Shown here: positions 45,456 to 61,112 of the stretch, one piece after another | Numbering within the stretch: the first letter of the stretch is position 1 | Layout: the number at the start of each line of letters is the position of its first letter | DNA from: Rhynchospora pubera | Lineage: Eukaryota > Streptophyta > Magnoliopsida > Poales > Cyperaceae | Reading direction: 5' to 3' | Assembly (NCBI GenBank): GCA_028095005.1 | Contig: CM051461.1 | Location: 166,318,574 to 166,382,573 of the forward strand | Length of the DNA: 64,000 bases | Translations under genes and position numbers: made by a program | Notes under the pieces: model-generated | Told to the model about the DNA's origin: nothing | Seen by the model: only the letters and a program-made list of their open reading frames with translations | Databases searched by the model: none

Positions 45456-45668
45456 GTGACAAATCAGCTTTTGGAAGCACCATTACACGAATTGTATGCA
45501 AGAGCTCAAACTTGGGGGATACACCATGAAGGAGCATACAAGTCGTTTTGCAAGTCGCACCAACCCCTATGCGAACTTCACAACCACTACAATAATTTGA
45601 TGAGTTTCCTTTCCTTTCTCTCTTTTAAGTTATGTTTTACTTGCATTGAGGACAATGCAAAGTTTTAA
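45456..45668 (+). CDS. Short downstream open frame in the nested gypsy element, uncertain
   Basis: A 70-codon frame starting MTNQLLEAPLHELYARAQTW and ending next to a hairpin and a G-rich tract. It contains no recognised domain. It may be a remnant of an additional downstream frame or simply open by chance. Confidence 0.3.
   Translation: MTNQLLEAPLHELYARAQTWGIHHEGAYKSFCKSHQPLCELHNHYNNLMSFLSFLSFKLCFTCIEDNAKF
45641..45660 (+). other. Perfect hairpin TTGCATTG-AGGA-CAATGCAA
   Basis: An 8-bp perfect stem with loop AGGA. It is followed by aagttttaaacttgggggg, wording that I recall in the same order in other plant gypsy elements. Confidence 0.75.
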
Positions 45669-45683
45669 ACTTGGGGGGGAGAG
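45668..45683 (+). other. Internal polypurine-like tract
   Basis: aaacttgggggggagag repeats the wording of the terminal polypurine tract at 47034-47045 (aaacttggggggat) but lies 1.4 kb before the 3' LTR. It could be an internal plus-strand start site, or a trace of an older 3' end. Confidence 0.5.
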
Positions 45684-45764
45684 AATAGGAGTTGTATCTA
45701 GGTTTGCATCATGCATTTTAGGTGTTAATTTCATATCTGTCCCAGTATCTGCGGCCCACAGAGT

Positions 45765-45846
45765 GTCTCAGCGGCCCGCTGAAGTTTTCGGTGGGTAGCA
45801 GAGATTTTCGGTGGGTAGCTGAAAAGTCCGGTGGGTAGCTGAAACT
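45765..45846 (+). repeat. Degenerate tandem units ending in AGCTGA
   Basis: Three consecutive units of roughly 22 bases with the core cggtgggtagc (starting about 45790, 45811 and 45831), preceded by two units with gcggcccaca/gcggcccgct cores. The first type looks like a degraded form of the second. Confidence 0.6.
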
Positions 45847-47033
45847 GGAACTGACAGGTATAATTATGCATTTCATTTAGGAATTGTCTTATTGCATGAT
45901 AATTTCATATAGATTGCATTTAGGTAAGTTAGGAGATGCTTAACAAGTTTTGATATCGTGAATTGAATGAATTATTTAGGGAGTTTTAGAAAAATTTTCG
46001 ATTTGACTTGTGGGTCATCTAATTGATCGACTAGCCCCTGTGACCTTAGGAAATGAGTAGGTATTGTATCATAATCTATCTTGATTGAAACTTAAATTTG
46101 ATGATTTGATAAGTAGTATGAATGACTTGACCAATTAGAAATCGGTAACCAAGACAACCACCAATCGAACTAATTTCCAAATTTTGTCAAGATCGATTCT
46201 ACCGACCCAAATGCACGTCAACTAAGGAAATAAACACTAAGTCTAGAGTCAAACAACCGTTGTTTTCAAGTTTATTAAAAGTCGAAGATGTAAATACACA
46301 CCCTTGTATATAAAAAAAAAGTAAATAAAAAGGGGAACTAAAAAGCGTGCAATGCCATGGACATTGCGGGAAGCTATAGGTTATGGTGGATAGAAGAACT
46401 TCCATAAATCATGAGTAAAAACAGAAAGGCTCATGACATTAAAAAAAAAAGGAAAAAAAAAACGAGAAAAATCTCGAAAATAAATCCACCGTAATTTGGC
46501 TAACCTCTCCACCGCGGGAAAACCTCCTAGCCCCGGGAGAAAAGTTAAAAAGTTAACCCAAAAACTTTGGAATAGAATGGGTGAGGAGTTGTACCCTTTT
46601 TTCCGCCTCACTTTAGTTCGATTTCCAATGCGTTTTCGAAAATCAATATAGCGGTTCAAGTACTCAAGAGCTTGGTTGTGAAAAAAAATTGATATGATAT
46701 GTTATTTGTGTTGGTAGGGTGTGATCCCGAGTCTATTTGCAAAGTCAATTGTCAAACTTTGAAAATTCAACAAGTTTAGGAATTGAACAAGGTAAGTTAT
46801 GGGCAATAGTTACAAGTATCCTAAGTGTTTCACCCGTGGGGTAAGCGTGGGTCGTTTGGGACAACTCAATTCAATTTGAAAAAGCTTGTAAAATTGTCTA
46901 AATAATTCAATCGAATCACGATATTTGTGCATGTTAAGAATTTTCATAACTTGTAAGTCTCAAGTCATTGTTTTAGTTTAGAGCCAAACCATCCTTTTAA
47001 GATAAATATTTGCTTGGGGACAAGCAAAGGTTA

Positions 47034-47047
47034 AACTTGGGGGGATT
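47034..47047 (+). other. Polypurine tract of the nested gypsy element
   Basis: A G-rich run (six G at 47039-47044, in aaacttggggggatt) directly in front of the 3' LTR start at 47048. Confidence 0.8.
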
Positions 47048-48677
47048 TGATGAGTGGATTTTATATGCATGTTCAGGTACTGTTTTGTCTCCAAACTAAG
47101 TCAACTGTCTTGAGTTTACATAGTTTAGGTAGTTTATATAAGTTTAGGTTAGTTTAATTAGAGTTTTTATGTCAAGAATGAGTTACTACCATAGTTTCTA
47201 ATTTTATTGCAGATTCTGGACAAGAAATGACTTGGATAAGTCCATAAAGTTGAAGAGCTCGTTCTAAGCTTTCCAACGGATCTTGAATCACCTCAAACGG
47301 AGTTCGGATGAAGGAGATATGCCCAAAATACTGACAGGACGCAGTGCTGACATTTTCCTGCGACCCGCTGAAAGGCCCAGCGGCCCGCAGACCTGGAACT
47401 GCCAAATTTAGCAGAAACGCCCGATTTGGCAATTCTATATTCGGATGGCGGTTTCTACCGACTCCAGGTGCATCCAGAGCACGTCTTCAGCTATTTCCAG
47501 CGTTTCTACACCTTCCCAAAGCCTATTAAAGACCTGTTTGAGGAGAACAAGGAAGAGAACAAGAGGAGACCAAATCCAATGTCAAGTTAGGGTTAGATAT
47601 TGAGTTATTTGAGAGTTAGGTCTCAAGTCCAGATCGTGGCAGCGCCAAGCAGGTTGATTGCGACAGCAAGAAACGTGTTTGATAGGAGATTTCGACACAC
47701 GCAAGAGCAATTGGTTGTAATCTTTCCTTATTCTCATTTTCTCTTGTGTTTGTATGATGTCTTTTAGTTGTTGATTGTTTGTTTTAGGGCTATGGTTGTA
47801 AACTCGAATTCTTAGTTGTTGATTGCATGTTTATTTAGTTTATTTGATATCTTTGTGTTTTATACCTTGCTTGAATTGATTATGCCATGATTGTCTAAGT
47901 AGATTTGTTTACACCCGTTAAGTAGAGCTCGCTTAATTGCTAGGTGGTTAAGTCCAAATAAACTTAGACTATTAGGCATGGTTATGATTAACATGAAGGT
48001 TGTAAACTGAAAGGTTAAACCAGGACTAATTAACGAGAGTTAAGTCCTTTCCAAGAGTGAAAACTCAAGGATTTCATAGGTTAGAAAGGTATAAACTTGT
48101 AGAAACTAGACCAAGAAACGATAGTTGAAATCTAGATTCTATACGAGGGAAATTGGGTTAATTAATTGATAACCAGACCTAAACGAGAGTTTGATCTAGG
48201 GACCTTAATTAAGCCATTATCCCTGCACAATTATCAACTGAATTAAGTCAATTTGCAACCACATCGCTAATCCTAGCGGGCCGCTGAGTGAATCAGCGAG
48301 GTTGTCTATGCCCGCCAAGTAGCCAGCGACCAGTCTAATAGATCAGCGACCTAAGTTCTTTTAGCGGGCCGCTACGAGAGTCAGCGGGCCGCTGGAACTG
48401 GGACTAAGAAGAAGTGTTAGCAACCAGAAACCCTAGAATTACGTGACTTGTTGAATCTCTCTTATTAATTCTTGTTTTGACCTTGAACTAGACTTAGGAT
48501 TTAGACTCACCTACAACCCTTAATTTACTTAAGAGTTGAACCGTCTATCTAGTTTAGTAAAGTAAAAGACTAATATTCCAACACCGTCCCTGTGGATTCG
48601 ACCCTCAAGCTGTTCTACAAACGATTAGATCGGCAGACACGAGGTTTTTATTTTGAGACTTGGTTTCCCATCGATCA
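47048..48677 (+). repeat. 3' LTR of the nested gypsy element
   Basis: 1630 bp, matching 42356-43994 except for two substitutions (aaggtcaag/aatgtcaag; ttttatatc/ttgatatc) and a 9-bp deletion. Target duplication gatat follows at 48678-48682. Confidence 0.92.
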
Positions 48678-48682
48678 GATAT

Positions 48683-49384
48683 GACAAACAGTTGTCAAAT
48701 GGATACAAGAGAGACACATTAGGACGATAGTCAAGGATATCCTCGAGTACCTTATGAGAAAGAGTGATATAATGTTTCATCTCTTAAAAGGAGCTCGTGT
48801 AAGTTAATTACACTAATGCTAGTTTTTCGAAAGATTGATATAATCACAATTGAGATACATATTTTGCTAAAAGGTGGTGTTGTAAGTTTAGAAGGTGTTC
48901 TAAATGGAATATTACAACCGTTTCCGTCACCAAAGCAAAATACATAGCAACTTGTGGAGCAATAAAAGAAGTTTATTTCGGATCGATTTCTTAGTTGAGT
49001 TATTATGGTTCTAAGCATCTCGAACTATAACTTACTCCTAAAGAACCCAATGTTACATTGGAGATTCAAATATGATCTATAACGATATCACTTGATATCA
49101 TATGATGGTGATCAAGAATATATATAGGAGAATATATATATATATGGTCGAACAATTTTTGGATAGGTTCGCGAACACAGCGAACACTCTAGCACGACCT
49201 CTACCTTGAGCAGTATACGAGATGCAGTTATGCATCCATACGTGGTGGACGTATGAGTAACTAGCTATAAGCGTATTATTTATTTTGAGGTCCGAGACAT
49301 GTATATATGTAGATATATGACATTGTTCTCAATTCTTCGTTGGCTAGAAGTCACTACTGGTTGACTCTAGGCCAAGTGAGAGAT
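48683..49384 (+). pseudogene. Copia RNase H remnant and polypurine tract of the outer element
   Basis: Continues the outer Copia interior after the nested insertion. Around 48715-48775 it reads HWRTVKDILEYLMRKSDIMF, give or take frameshifts, matching the HW..VK.ILKYL..TKD block of Copia RNase H. TKAKYIATCGAIKEVYF near 48930-48980 recalls TEAEYIAASEAAKEAVW. The last bases, gccaagtgagagat (49371-49384), are the usual Copia polypurine tract next to the 3' LTR. Confidence 0.8.
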
Positions 49385-51146
49385 TGTTAGAGTTATGTCC
49401 TAGAAGTCAATAATTTAATGACTTAAATATTAGTTTATGTTTTGGATGATATTTTATCATCTGTTCCTAGGTTTATTATTGACAGATCATTCAGGTTGAG
49501 GATCTGAATTGTAGATCTCTGTGGATCATTCTTTAGAATGACAATAATAAATCTAAACGGTCCATAATCTTGATAATTAACAAGGAACATTAATTATCAT
49601 ATAAGATTAGTATGCAAGTTAAGTGATGATTAAGTTCTACAAATCATAGGTAAAGAGTTACCAACTTAATTGCATATGTATATGTTATGGAACATAGTAC
49701 AGGACTTGACCCAACGAAATAAACATATGGATTGTGTTAAGTGTCATTGTTTATTTCGTTATGATTTTGGTTCTAAGTTTGAGATGTTTATCTTTTCCAC
49801 ATGAGGATAGGTTCAATAAATATTGTCTACCGCTGATTCCCGATAAGGGCTGTTATACGGACTTTATTTATGTTCTCTTGAATTGTGCGGGGAAAAGCTA
49901 ATCATCAAGAAAACCGTATGTCCCTCATTAATTCACTTAGTGAGTGATGATATCTGTTTGGGCCCCTTGATGGAGTTGGATCGTATGCGCGCAACTAAGC
50001 GATCAACTCTAGATCAAGAAACGTATAATCTGCAAGAATGACACATTCCTATCTTGGATTATACGATGATATCGTGTGACATAAGAATCAAAATAGAGAA
50101 ACATATTTATTCTCTTATGCAGGATTGAAATATTGTAGCAGTACACTATTTATGCGAATTGGGAGTCATAACGTGTTGCTAGATACCGCTTATGATTATT
50201 GGAATTAAATAACGATTTAATTCCATGGCCAACATAGCATAAATCCTCAAAGGGTCACACAAATAGGACATTAATCACACAGTGCATTATTTATTTATTC
50301 ACAGCAGTAAGTTCTGTGGAAATATGATAAGATTGATTAATTAATTATATACCGTTGCGAACCGTTATAATTAATTAAGTCAATGGATCATATAGAAATA
50401 AATTAATGCATTAACTAATCCTAAAATAATTATTAATGAGTTAATAATTAATTTAGTTCAACACTTATTAATATAAATGGTTATATTGATGAATTGGGCC
50501 GTTATTTAAATAGCAAATATATAGCCCAATTAAAGAGCAAGGTTGAGGGACCTTAATTATATGAATTGATGGTCCAAATGAAGGGGTTTAATGGCCCATA
50601 TAGGCCCATTTCGTGGCTGCCCAATATGGTGGTAGGTGGGATGGCATAGTTGTAATTATGCAAGAGGTCAATTAGGTTTTGTGCTCTATATAAGGACCAC
50701 TTATGAGAGCCTCCACCTAGACTTTTCTCTCTCCTCTCTTCCTCCCATTCTAGGCCGCCACCTTCCTCCTCTCTCCCTCTTATTTGCTCATGTGTTGAGC
50801 TATTTTCTCTCCACTAAATCAAGGTTGTTGATTGATGCAAGAGAGAAAACCATAGGGATTAGGCTTGTTCTTTGGGTATGCTAGCACGTACCTTGTAGAA
50901 CGTGATTAATCCTCCTTGGTGGACTCGAGGGCGGTTACGAGACGTGGTGGAGACGGTGGAGAAGGCACGCCATCGATTCCCATGCCTTGGTCGAGCCCCG
51001 CGAATACGATTTCGCGGGAGGTATCGATTTCTCCTCTTTCTCTTTGTGTCTATTGCTTAAAGTACTAGATCTCGTGTTGCTTGTGTTTTAATTGGATTAA
51101 TTAAGGGTAATTAGTCACAAAATTAAAATTGGGCAATTTCCTAACA
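49385..51146 (+). repeat. 3' LTR of the outer Copia element
   Basis: 1762 bp from TGTTAGAG to CCTAACA. The polypurine tract lies directly upstream and tatat (51147-51151) directly downstream, pairing with tatat at 34448-34452 as the original 5-bp target duplication. Confidence 0.9.
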
Positions 51147-51367
51147 TATATAACTATTGAATTTAAAATTTGAAAATCCAATCATTTCTTGTTTAACAGA
51201 ATTTAAGGAATATCCATGCAACTATAGAACTATATAGCCGCTGCCAATTCTTCTAAAAAAAAAAAAACTATAGAACTATATAATTAAACCTCAACCGATG
51301 AATATATACTATGATTCGGGCTCCGCGAGGATACCACCATGATCCTTTTCCACTTTGATATCATTAA

Positions 51368-51691
51368 GGGCCCTGATCGGAAATTATAAATTTAGCGTGA
51401 GAATCGGAAATGGAATTTTTTCTTTTCTAAATTTTCTGATAAGAACTGAGGAAGGAGGTGTGCGAGAGTTCATTTCACGAGAGTTGGCGAGAAAATTTTG
51501 GCTCCGTAAATTCCGCTCAGAAACCAAGAAATTTGGCGAGAATTCGTTTCGGCCGTTGGATCTTTTCTTTCTCCGGTGAGCGATTGAACTCTCGCGATTT
51601 CCTCTTATCACTGCTGATCGCCAGAACGATTTCGCGTCAAATTTCTTTTCTTTTTTTTTTTTCGCGCTTGTTTGCGTTTCCGATCAGGGCC
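51368..51691. mobile_element. MITE with GGGCCCTGATCGG ends (duplicate copy)
   Basis: Second copy of 36436-36757. Here the left end has an extra C (GGGCCCTGATCGG) and so matches the right end better, suggesting that the upstream copy lost a base after the duplication. Confidence 0.75.
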
Positions 51692-52214
51692 TAATACGGT
51701 TAAACAGGAAATGTTACATTTCCAAGGAAGTTGCAACTTGCAAACCGTTATTGACTTGTATATTGTTTGGATAAAAGAAAAGTATGTATACCAATGAGCA
51801 GCAAAAGTGAAAACTTGTGGTAGAGTAGTCATATCTAATTACTTGATATTTATGGGAGAATTAAATGGAAAATTATTAAACTGGTTCCAGTCCTCTCTGG
51901 AATTCTACGGTTAAAATGATTTCATCTGGACTGATTAGGTAAAATAAGTTCAGACCTGAAAAATTAATAAAATGGGTCAACCGTCCCAACTGAAATTGTG
52001 TGCAACAAATTTTATAGTTGAGTTTTGGATCCATTATCTCCATGCAAGATATACCTTGTCTTTTATTACTAAATCAGAAATTAATTATCATATTAAAAAA
52101 ATGGTTGTATTAGATATACATATACTGAGTTCACTTCTATTGGAATTACTAAGTAACATATAAGGAAAAGTCTCATATATTAATTAAGTTGCTTTTATTA
52201 GAAAATAAGTTTTA

Positions 52215-52373
52215 GGGGCCGTTTGGATCGTTTAGGAATTTGGGAAAGTTGCAATTCCTAGGAATAAATTTATTAGAAAATGTGCAACTTTGTGAAGAAT
52301 TTGGATTGTTTATAATAAATTTATGGTAGGAAGATGAAATTCTCCAAATTCCTTGGGGAATCCAAACAGCCCC
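52215..52373. mobile_element. Tourist-like MITE (duplicate copy)
   Basis: Second copy of 37281-37439, with the same tta target duplication. Confidence 0.85.
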
Positions 52374-52668
52374 TTAGTAACTTAACTTAGTAGCATCTAC
52401 AAAGTTTCCTAAAAAAATTTAGTAATTTACCTTTTTTGAGTTTTTCCAGTCGAGCTACTAGTTGAATTCTAACACATCATACTGTGTCCATCATAAGTTC
52501 ATAATGAATTTCTTCTATTGGTGTATTGCAAAAAATAAGGACTTCATGAAAACTTCACTGCATTTTGGGCATTTGTCTTAACATTCTAGTCGATTGAATA
52601 CTAAATAGTTTAATTTATTATTAATATTTGAATACTAAATTAATAATTTAATTTATTATTAATATTTG

Positions 52669-53142
52669 AATACTAAATTCATAATTTAATTTAATATTAA
52701 TAAATTGAATACTTAAAGCATTTTAAATCACTATTAATGTTAGAACACTAAATCAAGGATTTCTTAAACTTCAAATTTCGTCATGAGTTTGCACTTGGGG
52801 AACTGCTGCGTCCGAATATTCAAATTCAGTTAACAGGTGAATAATTGTAGCGAAATAATTGCAGAGAAAAGTAGCAGCTGAAATAAATGCAGAGTGCTGA
52901 AAAGGGTACATCGGATCCTCTCTGCGCAGCGTCTCTCTGGAACCCTGCCTCCTCTCCAGTCTCCTTCTCTGCTCTCCTTCTTCACTGCTCTCTCACTCGC
53001 ACCTCTCTCTCTCTCTCTCTCTCATACCTCATACCACCTCTCTTTTTCTCTCTTTCTCTCTCTCTCTTTCTAGGGTTTCATCCCTTTCCCTTATGCTCTT
53101 CCATTTTTTAGCATCTCAACCTCTAGATCCCTCTCTCTCGGT
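52669..53142 (+). promoter_or_regulatory. BSK upstream region with CT-rich leader
   Basis: Holds the likely promoter and 5' UTR of the BSK gene. A run of CT repeats (about 53001-53023) and further pyrimidine-rich sequence up to 53070 are typical of plant 5' leaders. I do not see a clear TATA box. The outer Copia 3' LTR ends 2.0 kb before the ATG. Confidence 0.5.
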
Positions 53143-57395
<4,253 letters not shown>

Positions 57396-60300
57396 AAAAT
57401 ATTTCGTGTATACCCCTTGAGAATCTCACAATACCTGGTGTGCTCCTGTAAAGGAGGATATCAACCCTAGACAAGTTTTCTACACAAAGATGATGAAATG
57501 GATCTTCCCACTTATTTCATGGAGACTGAAGCAAATGGGGCATTTCTATCATTTTCTTTTTGAAATCAATTGGGAAAGAGTTGTCATATAGGGGATATTT
57601 CTCTTTTTTTTGGATATAAGAAGTATTATGAGGTTTTGCAGGGGAATACAATGGAATTTTTTTTTAAAATACTTTCAAATTGTTGTGTGAAAGTGCACAA
57701 TGTAATGCCAATGGAGGGTGATTGGGTCTCTTGCAGGGTTGCAATTGTATTTTCGTTCCATTAGGAAAATGGCCACTGAGGTTAGATTAGATTAGCTTCT
57801 GTATTTTAGCCGAAACTATGATATTTAGAGGTGTGGCAATTTTTCTGACCCTTGTTGTACTTAGGTGGCTTGTATATTATGGGATCTTAGTAACAATTTT
57901 TATATTGTGGTTTGGAAAGTCGCTTTGCATTGCAGCGTATTAGTTTATTTTCTTGGAAATGTTGCTGGGGTGTTAGTTTGTGGCGAATTCTATTTGTTAC
58001 ATCCATTTTTAGATTTTTCAAAATTTTAGATCTCGGTAATAATTAGTTATCTTTGCTTTACGAACCTCACAATTTTAACTAGCACTGTAATTATACTAGC
58101 TTATAAAATTGTTTAAACGCCATTATATCACTGTAGCATATCATTTTTACTGTTATGTAAAATAGTTGGCAGCTGTAAAGTGAATAGCAAACTTCGGTCA
58201 ATTTAAACTTTTTTGTTGCTTGATTGATATTAAGTATTTATTCGTTGTGATCTAGAAAATCAATAGCCATTGTTGCTAATTAAAATGAACAAACAACGGA
58301 AGATATTCAATATTCTAAAATTTAGTTCTAAACTGATATTTTTGATGGAAGCTCTTGTTATTTTCCGTCGAGCTCTTTGTAGGGACTCAGTTTTTTGTTA
58401 GTTTTAATCTTGGAACATCTCCTTGGGGCTCTTAGTTAAAAAAAGAAAAAAAATCGGTCGACCTGTAATGCTTCTCGTACGTAATTTTTCTTTTCTACGG
58501 TCATGCTACTAGTCCATTTTTTTTGGCAGTTTTGAGTTGATCAGTACCTCTCTTAGCTCTCTATCAATGTCTCTCATATTCTATCTCAGGTGACTTTTTT
58601 AGTTGTTTACTTCATGTGACCTAAATAATCACTTTATGTAAAACTTAAAAAATAGCTGCATGTTTTGAATTCTAGATATTAACTTTCGAAATTAGAAATG
58701 TGAAAAATGATTAAATAAAAAATCTAAATGTTCGAATCAAGATGCTTCGAAATTTGAATTTGAATTTGCGACCAACTTTGTTGAAGTTTCCGTTGTGATA
58801 TTTACATTAATTTACATATTAATTGATTTAATTCTCTAGTTGCAATTCAATTGATAAGTGATGCATGATAACAATTTTGTTCTAGAACTTAAAGATGATA
58901 ATTCGGCCGAAAGTCCACATTCTTACCGTTAGACTGCAAGTTCACATCCCTATGTCTTTTATATATAGATAAGAAATTCAGTTTTCTATTTTGGACAAAC
59001 TATGATTCTAGTACCTTTTTAATGTAATAAATTCAGTTATCCTATTGCAGAAAGTTAGATGGAGGTAATTTTCATTGCTTGGAAAGTTGTTTAAACTACA
59101 CAGCAAACTATAGTCTTTAAATTTTTTTGACCAAAAAAAGGTGTGTGGCATTAAACGTAGATAAGAAAGTTACCTACTAGTTCAGTGGGTAAGTTAGACT
59201 ATTTAATATAATTTGCAACCACAAACTGGTTCACATTCAGCCGCCAAAATATTTTTTGCTTTAGTTTTGCCCCCTTTATTTATAAGTGCATGTATGAAAA
59301 TTGAAAAAAAAAATGTTCAATAACTTTTTCATTAATAGAATAGATCGGTGTATTACTGTACTGCTGTAATACAAAAATTGCAGTAATGCTGGAAGCGCAG
59401 AATGATACTATAGCAAAGTGCACATATAAACTATTATAAGTGTCTTAGATCGTGGTAATTAAAACTTAAGAGTGATTTAAATCTTTTTTGAAAATTTCTC
59501 TTATTTTTTATTATCTAATCAATTTAGAAGATTGTTTCCATGAATCTATTTGAGATTTCATATAAGTTCGAACTCTTATATTCAGCAAATGTCCTTATGT
59601 TTTTAGTTTACTATATATACTTCACTATCAATTTCTCTCTAGAACTTTTCAATTAAATTACTATAAACTATTTCAAACTTAACTTTTTAAATGTGCCGAG
59701 CGGCCCGAGCATGACTTCTTTTAAGATGATATGGCCCTTGTGGCCTTGCCCCTTGGACAGCGACCATGCACTACTGTCTACTGCTCAAAGTCGGGAATGA
59801 TAGTTTCACATAATTTGTCCTTTTCTGAAGCTGCGTTTACGTTTTTACTCATCCCCTCTGTTTGAATCATATATATATATATATTTTTTGAAATACGTTT
59901 GAATCAATATTTTGCTTGCACTTATGCGTTAAGAAACTAAAATTATTCCTTGAAATTACGGTGCCATTTGGTATATATACTTTGGTATATTGTATTTTGG
60001 CTAGGATTTTTTATAATAACGGTTTTCAACTAGCTAGAACAAGAAAAAAAGAATCGTGTGCAATTGTTAAAGAATACTAATTTACATGTAAAGAAACATT
60101 TCCTGCGTTACAAGTTGTGTTTTAATTCAACTAGTCTACTTTGAATCAGTTCAATACTTGGAGAAACGAGACCGACCTCATCGATCAATCGCTATTTAAA
60201 GCAACTTTGACTTAAAATTTGGAACCCGTTCATGAGAAAGTACCAAAAAAGGTTAAAAAAGAAAAAATAAGAGAGAAAAAAAGCAGAGGTTAGGGCTGGT

Positions 60301-61102
60301 TGCTCCATATTGGCCATTTTTTGGCATCATTTTAAGCTGAATATTCTGTCGTTGTCAACTTGAAGAAAAAGAAATTAATGGAACCAAAAAAGCTCACCAG
60401 CACTATCGTTTGATATTGCATATTTTGTATGTATAATAGGTTATTTATCTATTTTAATTTTTCATAGACATTAGACTTCTTATTTTATTTGATTTTTTTG
60501 AGAGAAACGTTAGACTTTATGTGTCCAAGGGGGATACTATCCCAGTATGACAAAAGCTGCCGAAAGTTCTTCGGAGAGGGACAACATGATAGCATATGAT
60601 ATGTGTTTCTTTTTGTTTGCACATCATTTAATGTCATGTCATTATGTACTGACAAGGGTTCTGACAAGTATAAATGACAATGCCGGGATAACAATCGTGT
60701 ATATATGTACTTTTACTAACACGACTAATGGACTATAATTGAATCATATCTTTATAAAGAAAATACCATAATGCAGGATAAAATAAAAGAGAATTTATGT
60801 TCCCCTAACACATAACCCAACATTTCGAGGAGACAATATCACTATTTTCAGAAAAATTGAGTTTGAATTTTTGTGAGAATAATACTTTGGTTGTCTGATT
60901 TCTAAATCTTTTGCATTAAAAAACAATACATATTTATGACATTGTCTAAGATCTGCCTAAAATTTGACGAACAAACGTATGTAAAATAATATCAGGGATT
61001 CAATTACACTCTCACAATATTAGGTCTATAGCATCTAGCTCTAGCACTTATGGTACTAAGCTGCACAAGAATCGGACGGTGAATGTCGCTTAACTACTGG
61101 CA
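57396..61102. other. Gene-free stretch downstream of BSK
   Basis: The first few hundred bases should be the BSK 3' UTR. Beyond that I see only AT-rich sequence, short microsatellites (TA repeats at about 59865-59885) and no open frame with recognisable features. Confidence 0.4.
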
Positions 61103-61112
61103 CAAATAACCC

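Larger units (their letters stand above)
42356..48677 (+). mobile_element. Non-autonomous Ty3/gypsy (Athila/Tat-like) LTR retrotransposon, nested
   Basis: Complete 6322-bp element: LTR 42356-43994 (1639 bp), interior 43995-47047, LTR 47048-48677 (1630 bp). LTRs begin TGATGAG and end GATCA; the exact 5-bp target duplication gatat lies at 42351-42355 and 48678-48682. The LTRs differ by two substitutions and one 9-bp indel (a ttgaattgc unit near 43180), so insertion is recent. The primer-binding site matches tRNA-Asp, as in Athila. One long open frame is present, but protease, reverse transcriptase, RNase H and integrase are absent, so it would need enzymes from a related element. It splits the reverse transcriptase/RNase H region of the outer Copia element. 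Confidence 0.92.
51147..52668 (+). repeat. Duplicated host flank, downstream (original) copy
   Basis: Matches 36215-37734. This copy is continuous with the DNA leading to the BSK gene, so it is probably the original; the upstream copy is the duplicate. It includes MITEs at 51368-51691 and 52215-52373. Confidence 0.88.

Noticed and set aside
59695..59715. GC-rich gagcggcccgagc as another copy of the gypsy GC module
   Set aside because: Single imperfect occurrence without neighbouring element sequence; probably coincidence.
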